Of a stretch of 64,000 bases of DNA, positions 1 through 8,747 are shown in pieces; position 1 is the first letter of the stretch, and each line of letters starts with the position of its first letter. This DNA is from JANLSE01 sp038214135 (GTDB lineage Bacteria > Chloroflexota > Chloroflexia > Chloroflexales > Roseiflexaceae): contig JBBQSD010000002.1 of assembly GCA_038214135.1 (NCBI GenBank), forward strand, positions 62,001 through 126,000, given 5' to 3'. The position numbers and the translations under genes are program-made. The notes beneath the pieces are model-generated. The model saw nothing but the letters and a program-made list of their open reading frames with translations. It was not told the origin of the DNA and made no database searches.

Positions 1-1
1 A

Positions 2-907
2 CAGGCGTATCTGGAGCCACGCGCCCCTGGTGCCGATTCACAATCGGCATCCTACCTTGGGCCATACCCATCCAGCCTGGCAATTACCGGTATTGCCATT
101 GCCGCTCGGCCTCGCTATGAGAACGATCTGCGCTTCAAGGCCGCACTCCAACACGGCCAGTTCGATACTGCCGCTCACATGCTTACCGAAAGCGAGCTTG
201 GTCTGGATACACGCCGTATCGGCCCTGCACTTGTGGCTGCCCAGCGGGGGCAACTGGCAACGGCGCTCACGCTGCTACCTGGCGCAGAACAGATTATCGA
301 TCAAAAAGATCTGCTTGCTGCTGTCGTCCGTGGCGATATCCTACGCAGCCAGGGCCAACAACCAGCCGCACTCGCTACCCTGAGCGCACGATTTGTGGAC
401 GATGCCAACCCGCTGGAATGGGCCTGGGAATGGCTGAAACCCGCGCCAACAACACGAATCAATATTGGTGGCAGCCTAGATATTGGCTACATCAAGGGCT
501 GCTATCTCGGCGAGGGCGATACAACGATCAGCCCACCAGCAAATTTCCGCTGGTGTAGTGATGCTGCCCAACTGCGCTTCCCTGGTGCTGCAACCGGCAA
601 CCCCCAGGTGCTCATCCTGCGTGCCGATGGGCGAGCCTGGCGCAGCTATGCCGCTGCACCGCCAGCAGTTCGGGTGATCCTTGCAGGGCGCGAAATTGGT
701 ATATTCACTCCGGATGGCGATGGTGTTGGTGAGTTTCGTATCCCGCTTCCCGCCAACCAAGCAGGCAGCGATATCGAAATCACTCTGCACACGCCAACCT
801 TCATACCCGATGCTGCTCGCTATAATAGCCAGCAGGGCAAGGCTGTCGTCGGCCAGGTCCAGCGCCTCGGTGTGCGCCTCGATTGGGCCGAGGTACAGAA
901 TCCGTGA
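2..907 (+). CDS. C-terminal part of a GT-C glycosyltransferase-like protein (5' end outside window)
   Basis: The frame is open from base 2 to the TGA at 905-907, so the gene begins before the window. The visible 301 residues contain no membrane helix. They hold a TPR-like helical stretch (Ala/Leu-rich, about residues 55-130) and then a beta-rich C-terminal domain beginning with a motif of the form INIGGSLDIGYIKG. The same helical plus beta C-terminus closes the next two genes, which carry an N-terminal membrane glycosyltransferase domain, so by inference this is the tail of a third paralogue. Its stop overlaps the GTG start of the next gene (GTGA), implying translational coupling. The function of the tail itself is not known; sugar or protein binding is a guess. 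Confidence 0.75.
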   Translation, partial: QAYLEPRAPGADSQSASYLGPYPSSLAITGIAIAARPRYENDLRFKAALQHGQFDTAAHMLTESELGLDTRRIGPALVAAQRGQLATALTLLPGAEQIIDQKDLLAAVVRGDILRSQGQQPAALATLSARFVDDANPLEWAWEWLKPAPTTRINIGGSLDIGYIKGCYLGEGDTTISPPANFRWCSDAAQLRFPGAATGNPQVLILRADGRAWRSYAAAPPAVRVILAGREIGIFTPDGDGVGEFRIPLPANQAGSDIEITLHTPTFIPDAARYNSQQGKAVVGQVQRLGVRLDWAEVQNP

Positions 908-3123
908 ACAATATACAGCATCCAGATGATAGCAACCCTCTGTCCCCCGCTCCCATTGGGAGCGGGGCCAGGGGTGAGGGGAAGAAGCCATCAACATCTG
1001 AGGTCATCACCATCCTCATGCTCCTCGCCCTTGCCCTGCTCCTGCGGCTGCTGATCTGGCATTGGCATGATCAATACCCGCTTGGCGGCGATGAGCGCGA
1101 ATATCTGGATCAGGCACTCCTATTGCTCCAGGAGCGTCGGTATGTCGAACTACGGCTCATGCGCCCGCCGCTCTACACAGGCTTCTTGGCCGCCAGTATC
1201 TATCTGTTCGATTCGCTCATCCAGAATCTACGGTTCGTCCAGGCGATTGTGAGCACCCTGACCGTCATTCCAGCCTATGGCCTGGCTCGCGTGCTATTCG
1301 GGCCAAGAACAGCAGCAATTGCCGGGCTGCTGGTTGCGCTCAACTATACACTGGCCGCTTCTGCAACCGAGATCCTCACCGAAACGCTGTTTATCGGTGG
1401 GCTAACAACCCTGTTGTGGGTATTGGCAGCAATCGCCCAACGCCCACGTACACCATGGCTGCCAATCCTGGCAGGGCTTATTCTCGGCGCACTTACACTC
1501 ATCCGCTCGGTTGCCCTGCCACTCCTGCCGCTTGGCGCACTCTGGCTGTTGCTTCACCCAACTAGCAGCGATAGCATGAATATTGGGCCAATTTCTGGCC
1601 GAACGTATCGCATACGGCCATATGCCACATGCCTATTTCTGATCGCCAGCCTGCTGCTGATTACACCCTGGACGATCCGAAATTATGTCACCTATGGCGG
1701 CCTGATCATCATTGATACAACTGGTGCCGAGAATGTGTGGCTCGATAACGATCCAGCCGGGCGTGAGGCGGTCAAACGCGAACTCTACGCAATGGGCGAA
1801 GATCGTGTCGGGCGGCAGCAGATCGCCACTCAACGCGGCATCGCAGCGATAACGAACAATCCGGCACGCTTCTTCAACAAAGCCTGGGCCGAGACAACCA
1901 AATTCTTTGCGCTGCAACAGTTCGATGATCTACGTGATCGTCCGGCGATCTGGGTTTCACCACTCGAAACCTGGATTCGCCTGCTTCTTGGTGATGCAAC
2001 CTGGCTACTGCTGTTGCTTGCTGGCACAATCGGCCTATGGCTGGCTCCACGTAGCCCATTCGATATGCGCTGGATACTGGCACCCTGGGCGATCTACACA
2101 CTCTTCACCGCCATCATCTTCCATGTCGAACTGCGCTATCGCCTGCCACTCTACCCGGCGCTCCTGCCATACGCCGCATGGCTTCTCGCCTCATTATCCC
2201 GTATCCCGTACAGCCGCGAGATTTTGCGGCTCTCGCCCCTCTCTCGTTCTGGGAGAGGGGGCCAGGGGGTGAGGGCAATCGCCGCCCTTGCCACCCTGAT
2301 CATCCTGATCATCCTAACATCCCTACACCGCCCATATCTTCAGGAAAGCGGCATGTTGATCGCCAAACACATCGCCATCTGGCAAGCCGAACAGGCTCTT
2401 GGCCGTGCTGATATAGCAGCTGCCCGCAATGCCGCCGGTGCAGCCCTGCTCAATGATGATCGCTCAGTACTGGCCCGTGTGGCCCTAGCTCGCGCCGATC
2501 TGCTGGAACAACAACCAACTGCCGCACTCAAGCAACTGCTTGATGCCGAGCAAGCAATCGCAGCCCATCCCCACGCCCATTTGCTGCGCGGTGCTATTCT
2601 GCTCAATCAGGGCGATACCCAGGCTGCCCGCGCCGAACTGGCCTATGAAACCGCCTCACTTGAAGATCTTCAAGATTGGGCATGGCGCATCTTTCCACCA
2701 ATCATCGCGCCACCAACCCACATCACCATCGGCAGTGGCCTCGATCTCGGCCACATCCGCGGCTTCTACCCAGCCGAAACGGGCGGCTTCCGCTGGGCGC
2801 ACGAGACCGCTGAGATTCGCCTGGCAGCACCGCAGAAGCCCGCAACCATCAATCTGCACATCGCTCCAGGCCGCTCATCCGGCATAGCGCCAGTGGAACT
2901 GACCATCCGTGTCGCAGGATCAACCAAACGTGTGCTGCTCCAACCCGGCTGGCAAACCATTTCAATACCAATCAATCCTGCATCATCCAATTCCGATCAT
3001 ACCGATGCGATCATCATTCAGCTTACCAGCCCGACCTTCCGCCCACGCGATGCTGATCGCACGAGTCCCGATAATCGCAATCTTGGTATCATGGTCGCCT
3101 GGGCCGAAATAATTGCCCAGTAG
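904..3123 (+). CDS. GT-C (GT39/PMT-type) membrane glycosyltransferase with TPR and C-terminal beta domain
   Basis: About 739 residues. The start is taken as GTG at 904, overlapping the previous stop by four bases; an in-frame TTG at 883 is the alternative. A first helix (ILMLLALALLLRLLI) is followed by the acidic GGDEREY motif expected in the first periplasmic loop of polyprenyl-phosphate-sugar GT-C enzymes, then about ten more hydrophobic segments to residue ~470. After that come TPR-like helices (~480-590) and a beta domain starting ITIGSGLDLGHIRGFYPAE. The family transfers sugars from lipid-phosphate donors outside the membrane; donor and acceptor cannot be told. Two palindromic repeats are translated inside it, near the N-terminus (936-981) and in a loop (2236-2275). 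Confidence 0.8.
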   Translation: MNNIQHPDDSNPLSPAPIGSGARGEGKKPSTSEVITILMLLALALLLRLLIWHWHDQYPLGGDEREYLDQALLLLQERRYVELRLMRPPLYTGFLAASIYLFDSLIQNLRFVQAIVSTLTVIPAYGLARVLFGPRTAAIAGLLVALNYTLAASATEILTETLFIGGLTTLLWVLAAIAQRPRTPWLPILAGLILGALTLIRSVALPLLPLGALWLLLHPTSSDSMNIGPISGRTYRIRPYATCLFLIASLLLITPWTIRNYVTYGGLIIIDTTGAENVWLDNDPAGREAVKRELYAMGEDRVGRQQIATQRGIAAITNNPARFFNKAWAETTKFFALQQFDDLRDRPAIWVSPLETWIRLLLGDATWLLLLLAGTIGLWLAPRSPFDMRWILAPWAIYTLFTAIIFHVELRYRLPLYPALLPYAAWLLASLSRIPYSREILRLSPLSRSGRGGQGVRAIAALATLIILIILTSLHRPYLQESGMLIAKHIAIWQAEQALGRADIAAARNAAGAALLNDDRSVLARVALARADLLEQQPTAALKQLLDAEQAIAAHPHAHLLRGAILLNQGDTQAARAELAYETASLEDLQDWAWRIFPPIIAPPTHITIGSGLDLGHIRGFYPAETGGFRWAHETAEIRLAAPQKPATINLHIAPGRSSGIAPVELTIRVAGSTKRVLLQPGWQTISIPINPASSNSDHTDAIIIQLTSPTFRPRDADRTSPDNRNLGIMVAWAEIIAQ
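936..981 (+). repeat. G/C-rich palindromic repeat, copy 1, inside the coding sequence
   Basis: A CCCTCTGTCCCC arm, a GCTCCC/GGGAGC inverted repeat and a GGGGCCAGGGGTGAGGGG tail. It is translated as a Gly/Pro/Ser-rich stretch (PLSPAPIGSGARGEG) just before the first membrane helix. Related copies lie at 2236-2275, 4239-4281 and, inverted, 25224-25258. Confidence 0.8.
2236..2275 (+). repeat. Palindromic repeat, copy 2, inside the coding sequence
   Basis: CCCCTCTCTC then GGGAGAGGGGGCCAGGGGG and TGAGGG. Translated in frame as PLSRSGRGGQGVR between two hydrophobic stretches of the glycosyltransferase, in a different reading register from copy 3. Confidence 0.85.
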
Positions 3124-3150
3124 AGACGCACCGCTGGGGCATCTAAGCAT

Positions 3151-5253
3151 ATGGCAAACAAAATCTGGAACCAAAGCGCTCTGGCTCTACAAAAGCCTGC
3201 CATTACGCTTTTCATCATACTGATCCTGGCACTTGGCCTGCGCCTCGCGCTCTGGTCGCAGCCACTCCACCAACCAGCCAATGATGAAGTCGAATATATC
3301 GCCGTCGCCCGCGACCTCCTGGCCGGCCGTGGCTGGATCTACTACGAAAGCTACCGCTGGCTGCGTGCGCCGCTCTACCCACTGTTCCTGGCTGGCTCAC
3401 TCTGGCTGGCAAACGGCGATCTGCATAATGCCGCACTCCCCAACATCCTGCTGAGTGTCCTCAACGTTGGCCTGGCCTATGCCCTCACCCGCGCCCTCGT
3501 CGGCCAGCGCCCAGCCCTACTAGCCGCCAGCTTTACTGCTATTCTGTGGACGAACGCAACCTTTGGCAGTTTGTACATGGCCGAAACGCTGTTCACCACC
3601 CTCTTTACCGCTGCCATGCTATTCACCATCTACGCCAGCCGTGCCACCAGCCACACCCGTTGGCCATTGCTCAACACCATAGCCGCAGGAGCATGCTTCG
3701 GGTTAGCCGCCCTCACCCGCTCTGCCGTGCTCCCATTCATCCCACTTGCTGGCATCTGGCTGAGCCTCAACCTCGCCAGGCGCGCAAACCCGTCATCACG
3801 AATACATCCAGCCGGTTTCATCCTGATCTTCATCACACTGGCTGTCATCGCGCCCTGGACGATGCACAATGCCAGAGCCTATGGCCGCCCGATTCTGATC
3901 GAAACCGGCCTCTCCTACAACCTATGGGCATTCAACGAACCACACGAGGATCTCGACACGATCCATCGCACCCTTGAAGACATCCCCAACCCAGCCGACC
4001 GCAGCGACTACGCGACGGCTCGTGGCCTCGAACGCCTGCGCGAAGATCCCGCCATCCTGGCCCGCAAACTCTGGCCCAACTTCGTCTATCTCACCCGCAT
4101 CAAACCAATCCAGGATCGATTCCTGATGGAAAGCTACTACGATAGCATCGATCTGCCGCTCTTCATCACCGCCCTGATCTTCGATGACGCACTCTACCTC
4201 CTGATCGCCCTGGCTGCCATCTATGGCCTGATCCAATTCCCCCTCTCCCCGACATGGGAGAGGGGGCCAGGGGGTGAGGGGAAAATGCTCATCCTTGCCT
4301 GGCTGCTGCTCACCATCGGCAGCATGCTGCTCACCCACGGCGAAGCGCGCTACCGCCATTTCCTGTTCCCCGTCCTCATCCCCTACGCCGCCTGGGCCAT
4401 CAGCCGCCCAATAGCGCTGCCAACTCGCCCATTCAAAACCATCGCCATTGCCGGAATATGGCTCGTTTTCATCTGGACCATCGCCACCTCATATCCACGT
4501 GATTGGGCTGTTGAAAATATAGCCCGTGGCTGGCCGACCCTGATCGGCGATCTTGAACGCCTTGCTGGCTACAACGATGCCGCCGCCGCCGCATACGAGC
4601 GTGCGGCAGCGGCTCAAGCCAGCCCCGAACCCCTCCTGCGCCTCGGCGATCTCGCCCGCTACACCGGCAACACCACCCAGGCACTCGATGCATACCAAAC
4701 TGCCAGGCGGCTCAACCCAATCTACGAACCAACCGCCGCCCTGCTTGGCGATCTGTTCCGCACCCAGGGCAACATCGCACAGGCCCGTGCCGCATATAGC
4801 GCACCCTACCTCGATCAACAGCGCCTCGCGGATTGGAGCTGGCGCGAACTGCCCAAACGCACCAAATTCACTCCACCCCGCGCCATCAATATCGGCGATG
4901 GCCTTGATTACGGCTACATCAACGGGTTCTACCCCGCCGAAACAATCCAGGGTATACAGGCACGCTGGAGCGGGCCACACGCCAGCATTCGGCTCAGTAC
5001 CACCCACCCAGGCCCGGCCATTCTCACCCTGCGCATTGCCGCGCCCCACCCAGACCAACAATCTATTCCACTACAAATCTGTTCAGGGAACCAATGCAGC
5101 ACCATCAATATCGGCCCAACCTGGCACACCTACGAACTGCCCATCAATCACAACTACACCAGCACCGAGCCAATCGAACTCAGCATGCCAACCTTCACCG
5201 CACCCGCTGGCCGCCAACTCGGCATCCTGATCGATAGCATCAGCATCAATTAA
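3151..5253 (+). CDS. GT-C (GT39/PMT-type) membrane glycosyltransferase with TPR and C-terminal beta domain
   Basis: 700 residues, paralogue of the preceding gene and 27 bases behind it. A first helix (about residues 10-30) is followed by the acidic NDEVEY motif typical of GT-C active sites, then roughly ten membrane segments to ~residue 450. TPR-like helices (~465-560) with repeated Ala/Leu/Asp patterns follow. The C-terminal beta domain starts INIGDGLDYGYINGFYPAE and closes with RQLGILIDSISIN. Role: probable transfer of a sugar from a polyprenyl-phosphate donor on the outer face of the membrane; substrate unknown. A palindromic repeat is translated in frame at 4239-4281, between helices. No clear ribosome site precedes the ATG. 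Simple repeats begin directly after the stop. Confidence 0.8.
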   Translation: MANKIWNQSALALQKPAITLFIILILALGLRLALWSQPLHQPANDEVEYIAVARDLLAGRGWIYYESYRWLRAPLYPLFLAGSLWLANGDLHNAALPNILLSVLNVGLAYALTRALVGQRPALLAASFTAILWTNATFGSLYMAETLFTTLFTAAMLFTIYASRATSHTRWPLLNTIAAGACFGLAALTRSAVLPFIPLAGIWLSLNLARRANPSSRIHPAGFILIFITLAVIAPWTMHNARAYGRPILIETGLSYNLWAFNEPHEDLDTIHRTLEDIPNPADRSDYATARGLERLREDPAILARKLWPNFVYLTRIKPIQDRFLMESYYDSIDLPLFITALIFDDALYLLIALAAIYGLIQFPLSPTWERGPGGEGKMLILAWLLLTIGSMLLTHGEARYRHFLFPVLIPYAAWAISRPIALPTRPFKTIAIAGIWLVFIWTIATSYPRDWAVENIARGWPTLIGDLERLAGYNDAAAAAYERAAAAQASPEPLLRLGDLARYTGNTTQALDAYQTARRLNPIYEPTAALLGDLFRTQGNIAQARAAYSAPYLDQQRLADWSWRELPKRTKFTPPRAINIGDGLDYGYINGFYPAETIQGIQARWSGPHASIRLSTTHPGPAILTLRIAAPHPDQQSIPLQICSGNQCSTINIGPTWHTYELPINHNYTSTEPIELSMPTFTAPAGRQLGILIDSISIN
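4239..4281 (+). repeat. Palindromic repeat, copy 3, inside the coding sequence
   Basis: CCCCCTCTCCCC and GGGAGAGGGGGCCAGGGGG arms with a TGAGGGG tail. Translated as PLSPTWERGPGGEG in a loop between two hydrophobic helices, in another frame of the repeat than copy 2. Confidence 0.85.
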
Positions 5254-5400
5254 CAGCTTTCAGCTTTCAGCTCTCAGCTCTCAGCTCTTGGTTCTCAAGG
5301 CCGTATTCTGACTCCTGACTCCTGACTCCTGAATACTCGGTTCTTGGTTCTCAAGGCCGTATTCTGCCTCCTGACTCCTGCCTCCTGAATTCTCAGTTCT
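5254..5400. repeat. Composite short tandem repeats with a duplicated segment of about 55 bases
   Basis: Starts at the base after the stop codon. CAGCTTT/CAGCTCT heptamers are followed by two imperfect copies (about 5287-5340 and 5343-5396) of a segment containing TTCTCAAGGCCGTATTCTG and then CTCCTGACTCCTG heptamers. No gene is visible in it. Confidence 0.8.
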
Positions 5401-5429
5401 TTGACTCAGGCTCACTGCAATGCTACAAT
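5401..5429 (+). promoter_or_regulatory. Sigma-70 type promoter for the HEAT/SH3b gene
   Basis: TTGACT at 5401-5406, a 17-base spacer and TACAAT at 5424-5429. The predicted transcript start near 5436 falls only a few bases before the upstream ATG at 5439, which favours the ATG at 5478. Confidence 0.65.
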
Positions 5430-5477
5430 GCCCGCCAAATGGCAATGCACCAGTCCAGCACTGGTTCGAAGAGGATA

Positions 5478-6674
5478 ATGGAAGAGAAAGACCGCCAGGC
5501 AGCAGGCACACCGGGCGAACCCACCCAACACGACGACGCTGAGAATGGTGTTCGCACCCGTGCTGGCCAGATAGTCCAAGAATTGGCGCGTGTCACCAAG
5601 CCCCTGCCACCGGCTGTTGATCACCGTGTCAGCAATCAGGTTGCAACAGCGGCACTCCGTGATCGCATCGCATCGCTGATCACCGCCCTTGGCGATACAA
5701 CCCATCCATTGCATCAGCGTGCAATCGAGGATCTGGTGACAATCGGCCCAGCTGCCGTACCACAGCTCTGTGAAGCGCTCAATCCCCAGCGGCCCTGGCT
5801 CACAACCTACCGTGCCGCCGAGGCGCTCGGTCGTATTGGCGATGGGCGCGCAGCCGGGCCATTGCTCGATGCCCTGCGCAGCCCAAATAATAATGTGCGC
5901 TGGAGTGCTATTCGAGCACTTGCTACAGTTGGCGATGCCCGCGCACTGCTCGAACTACGGCGCGTCGCCCGTACCGATCAGGGCAAAACAAGCTGGGGCG
6001 AATCGGTTGGCGGCGTTGCCCAGAGCGTTCTCGATCAAATGCAAGGGCGCAATGTCCTGCTACGCGGTGCCGATCTGATCAAAACCGCCGTCGCTTGCGT
6101 TGCAATGCTGGTTGCGCTCATTTTGGCATGGACGTTCGTTACTGCGCTACGCGATGAGCTTCGTACCATTGGCCAGGCCGAAGTCAATGTCGAACGCGCA
6201 CCAATCGTTCGCACGGCGCTCCCAACGATACCCCAACCAACAGCAGCATTGCCAGCCAATCTCGCAGCCCAACCAACCATCCAAATCAGCCCAACGGCAC
6301 CACTCCAGCCGAATGCTCCATCCGTTGCGCCAGATGCGATCACCGCCACTGTTATCGCTGGTGGCAATGTGCGCGCGCTGCCAACCCGCGCCGCCAACAA
6401 CGTTATCGGTGGTGTCAGCGAAGGCGATGAGGTCATTGTGCTGGCAACAACCAATGATCAGCAATGGTATCGTATCGCACTTGGCGCACGCCACGCCGCT
6501 GGATCGCGGATCAATACCCCAACCCAAACAGGCTGGGTTGCCCGTTCGCTGCTCAGCCCAATAAGTGGCCAGGTTCCTGTCGAAAACACGCTGCCAACGC
6601 CGCTGCCAACTGCACCAGCAGCGCCAACACCGGAGCCGCCACTCGCACCGCCGACACTCACACCATCGCCATAG
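5478..6674 (+). CDS. HEAT-repeat membrane protein with C-terminal SH3b domain
   Basis: About 398 residues, start chosen at 5478 because GAAGAGG lies just upstream and the promoter at 5401-5429 would initiate at about 5436. N-terminal HEAT/PBS-lyase-like repeats (about residues 60-165) are followed by one membrane helix (~200-222, AVACVAMLVALILAW). A Pro/Ala/Thr-rich linker and a bacterial SH3 domain (~291-359: GNVRALPTRAANNVIGG ... WYRI ... GWVARSLL) follow. The SH3b domain should lie outside the cell and may bind peptidoglycan. Its stop codon overlaps the ribosome site of mltG, which fits a cell-wall role and co-translation. No precise function is known. Confidence 0.75.
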   Translation: MEEKDRQAAGTPGEPTQHDDAENGVRTRAGQIVQELARVTKPLPPAVDHRVSNQVATAALRDRIASLITALGDTTHPLHQRAIEDLVTIGPAAVPQLCEALNPQRPWLTTYRAAEALGRIGDGRAAGPLLDALRSPNNNVRWSAIRALATVGDARALLELRRVARTDQGKTSWGESVGGVAQSVLDQMQGRNVLLRGADLIKTAVACVAMLVALILAWTFVTALRDELRTIGQAEVNVERAPIVRTALPTIPQPTAALPANLAAQPTIQISPTAPLQPNAPSVAPDAITATVIAGGNVRALPTRAANNVIGGVSEGDEVIVLATTNDQQWYRIALGARHAAGSRINTPTQTGWVARSLLSPISGQVPVENTLPTPLPTAPAAPTPEPPLAPPTLTPSP

Positions 6675-6687
6675 GAGGAGGAACCGC

Positions 6688-7776
6688 TTGGCACGTGCGC
6701 TCCGCGCTCTGTTTCTTGGTATCACCCTGATAGCACTCGCCGCCGCGTGCGCCAGCTTCGCCATCCTCAGCGAGGTTCGTCGGCCAGCTGGTGCCAGTGA
6801 TCGCCCAGTCGAGTTTATTGTCCAACAGGGTGATGCAACAAGCACGGTAGCAACCAAGCTTGGTTCTGCCGGCCTGATTCGCCAACCATTGCTGTTCACA
6901 CTGCTCGTTCGTATGCAAGGGCTAGATGGCAAACTTCAGGCCGGGCGCTATCTGCTACGCCCCAACATGGCCATGGGCGAAATCATCGCATCACTGCAAA
7001 GTAGCCGTGTGGAGGAAATTCAAGTAACGATCGTCGAAGGCTCTCGGCTAGAGGAAATCGCTAGCCAGGTCGGCGCACTCGGCCTGCTCAATGTGGATGA
7101 ACAGAATTTCCTCGATACCGCCCGCAATGGTGCTGCCTTCCAACCCGAACACTTTCTACTCAACAGTTTGCCACCCGGTGCATCAATCGAAGGCTACCTG
7201 TTCCCCGATACCTACCGCTTCGCGGTCACGGCATCTGTCACCGAAGTCGTCCAAACCATGCTGAACCGCTTCGATGAGCAATACGCCACATTCGAGAAAG
7301 AAACCCAGGTGAGCGGCGTAAGTGTCCATCAGATCGTCACAATGGCATCGATCATTCAACGCGAGGCCGCCCGTGAGAACGAAATGACCAAGATCTCAGC
7401 TGTTTTTTGGAACCGGCTCAAGCCAGAGTATCAGGCCGAAACTGGCGGAGGCAAACTCCAGGCTGATCCAACCGTTCAATATGTTCTCGGCCAGCGTGGC
7501 AATTGGTGGCCAAAGCTCAACACACTCAGTGCCGATGAGATCAATTCAATCTCAAGCCCCTATAATACCCGCGCCAACCCTGGGTTACCACCAGGCCCGA
7601 TCTCCAGCCCTGGCTTAGCTTCGCTCCGCGCCGCCGCACAACCAGATAGCAGCGCAACCTATCTGTACTTTGTCACATCCTGCACTGATCCAGGCGCGCA
7701 CAACTTTGCCGCAACATTCGAAGAGTTCCAGCGCTTCGAAAGTGAATATCTGGCCTGTTCAGCCACTAACCCATGA
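6688..7776 (+). CDS. mltG: Endolytic murein transglycosylase MltG (YceG family)
   Basis: 362 residues from a TTG start at 6688, chosen because GGAGGAGG (6674-6681) stands six bases before it and an N-terminal membrane anchor follows at once (LRALFLGITLIALAAACAS). A LysM-like region (FIVQQGDATSTVATKL, LQAGRYLL) precedes the YceG catalytic domain, which shows the ASIIQREAA segment with the catalytic Glu, plus LFPDTYRF and NTRANPGLPPGPI. The family cuts nascent glycan strands and sets their length at the membrane. It overlaps the stop/ribosome site of the HEAT-SH3b gene and is followed by aroE after 82 bases. Confidence 0.93.
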   Translation: MARALRALFLGITLIALAAACASFAILSEVRRPAGASDRPVEFIVQQGDATSTVATKLGSAGLIRQPLLFTLLVRMQGLDGKLQAGRYLLRPNMAMGEIIASLQSSRVEEIQVTIVEGSRLEEIASQVGALGLLNVDEQNFLDTARNGAAFQPEHFLLNSLPPGASIEGYLFPDTYRFAVTASVTEVVQTMLNRFDEQYATFEKETQVSGVSVHQIVTMASIIQREAARENEMTKISAVFWNRLKPEYQAETGGGKLQADPTVQYVLGQRGNWWPKLNTLSADEINSISSPYNTRANPGLPPGPISSPGLASLRAAAQPDSSATYLYFVTSCTDPGAHNFAATFEEFQRFESEYLACSATNP

Positions 7777-7858
7777 TGTAGTACGAGCTGCCAATAATCT
7801 GCGAAATCTGCGGATACAGACGAGACACAGCCCATCACATAGCCGCTAGGAATAGACA

Positions 7859-8713
7859 ATGGCAGCCATTCCAAACCAATCCATCGCTGGCGTTATTGGC
7901 GATCCAGTCGAGCATAGCCGTTCGCCAGCCATGCATAATGCAGCATTCGCCCACCTTGGCATCGCCGCGCGCTATGAACGTTGGCATACGCCCGCCGCAG
8001 AACTACCAGCCCGCATCGCCTCACTGCGTAATGAAATGATCCTTGGCGCGAATGTCACCCTGCCCCACAAAATTGCCGTACTCGATCTTGTTGATCATCG
8101 CGATCCCGAAGTGGATCTGATCGGTGCCGCCAACACAATTATCCGCGAAGCCGATGGAACGCTAACCGCCGCCAACACGGATGCGCCAGCAGTGCTTGCC
8201 ACACTCCGCGATGATGCCAATTTTGCTGCTGCTGGGCGCTCTGTTCTGATCCTCGGAGCCAGTGGTGCCGCCCGTGCCGCTGCCTATGCACTCATCCAGG
8301 CCAATATTTCGAGCCTGACAGTCATCAATCGGACTCTGCTGCGGGCTGAGGAATTGCTTGCCGATCTGATCGAATCAACCCAAACCCAGATTCCGATCTT
8401 CGCCTATAGTAACGATGATTCTGAGCTTGCAGAAGCCATTGCTGGGATCGATCTAATCATCAATGCGACTTCAATTGGCTGGCAGAACGATCAGACACCA
8501 CTCGATAAACAGTATATCCGGCCGCACATGCTTGTCTTCGACATGGTCTATCGTTCAACACGCTTGCTACACGAAGCAACAGCACAAGGGGCGCAAACGC
8601 TGAATGGCAAAGGGATGCTTGTTCGGCAGGCCGGCCTCGCATTTCAACGTTGGACGAATCAGCCAGCACCAATCAATGTTATGATGCACGCATTCGATCA
8701 AGAAAACAGATAA
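7859..8713 (+). CDS. aroE: Shikimate dehydrogenase
   Basis: 284 residues, normal for AroE. It reduces 3-dehydroshikimate to shikimate with NADPH, the fourth step of the shikimate pathway, in the cytoplasm. Visible: the substrate loop SRSPAMHN near residue 21, the NVTLPHK segment with the catalytic Lys, the paired Asp in NTDAP, the dinucleotide-binding GASGAARA (~138), NRT, INATSIGW and a late GKGMLVRQAGLAFQ. A TAGGAA site precedes the ATG. No other shikimate-pathway gene lies in the window; it sits between mltG and a prepilin peptidase. Confidence 0.95.
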   Translation: MAAIPNQSIAGVIGDPVEHSRSPAMHNAAFAHLGIAARYERWHTPAAELPARIASLRNEMILGANVTLPHKIAVLDLVDHRDPEVDLIGAANTIIREADGTLTAANTDAPAVLATLRDDANFAAAGRSVLILGASGAARAAAYALIQANISSLTVINRTLLRAEELLADLIESTQTQIPIFAYSNDDSELAEAIAGIDLIINATSIGWQNDQTPLDKQYIRPHMLVFDMVYRSTRLLHEATAQGAQTLNGKGMLVRQAGLAFQRWTNQPAPINVMMHAFDQENR

Positions 8714-8747
8714 CGCATTTATCGTTTCACGACATTGGGAACTATCT

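Noticed and set aside
883..903. TTG at 883 as the start of the second glycosyltransferase
   Set aside because: GTG at 904 overlaps the previous stop by four bases, a common coupling; the TTG would add seven residues without a better ribosome site. It cannot be fully excluded.
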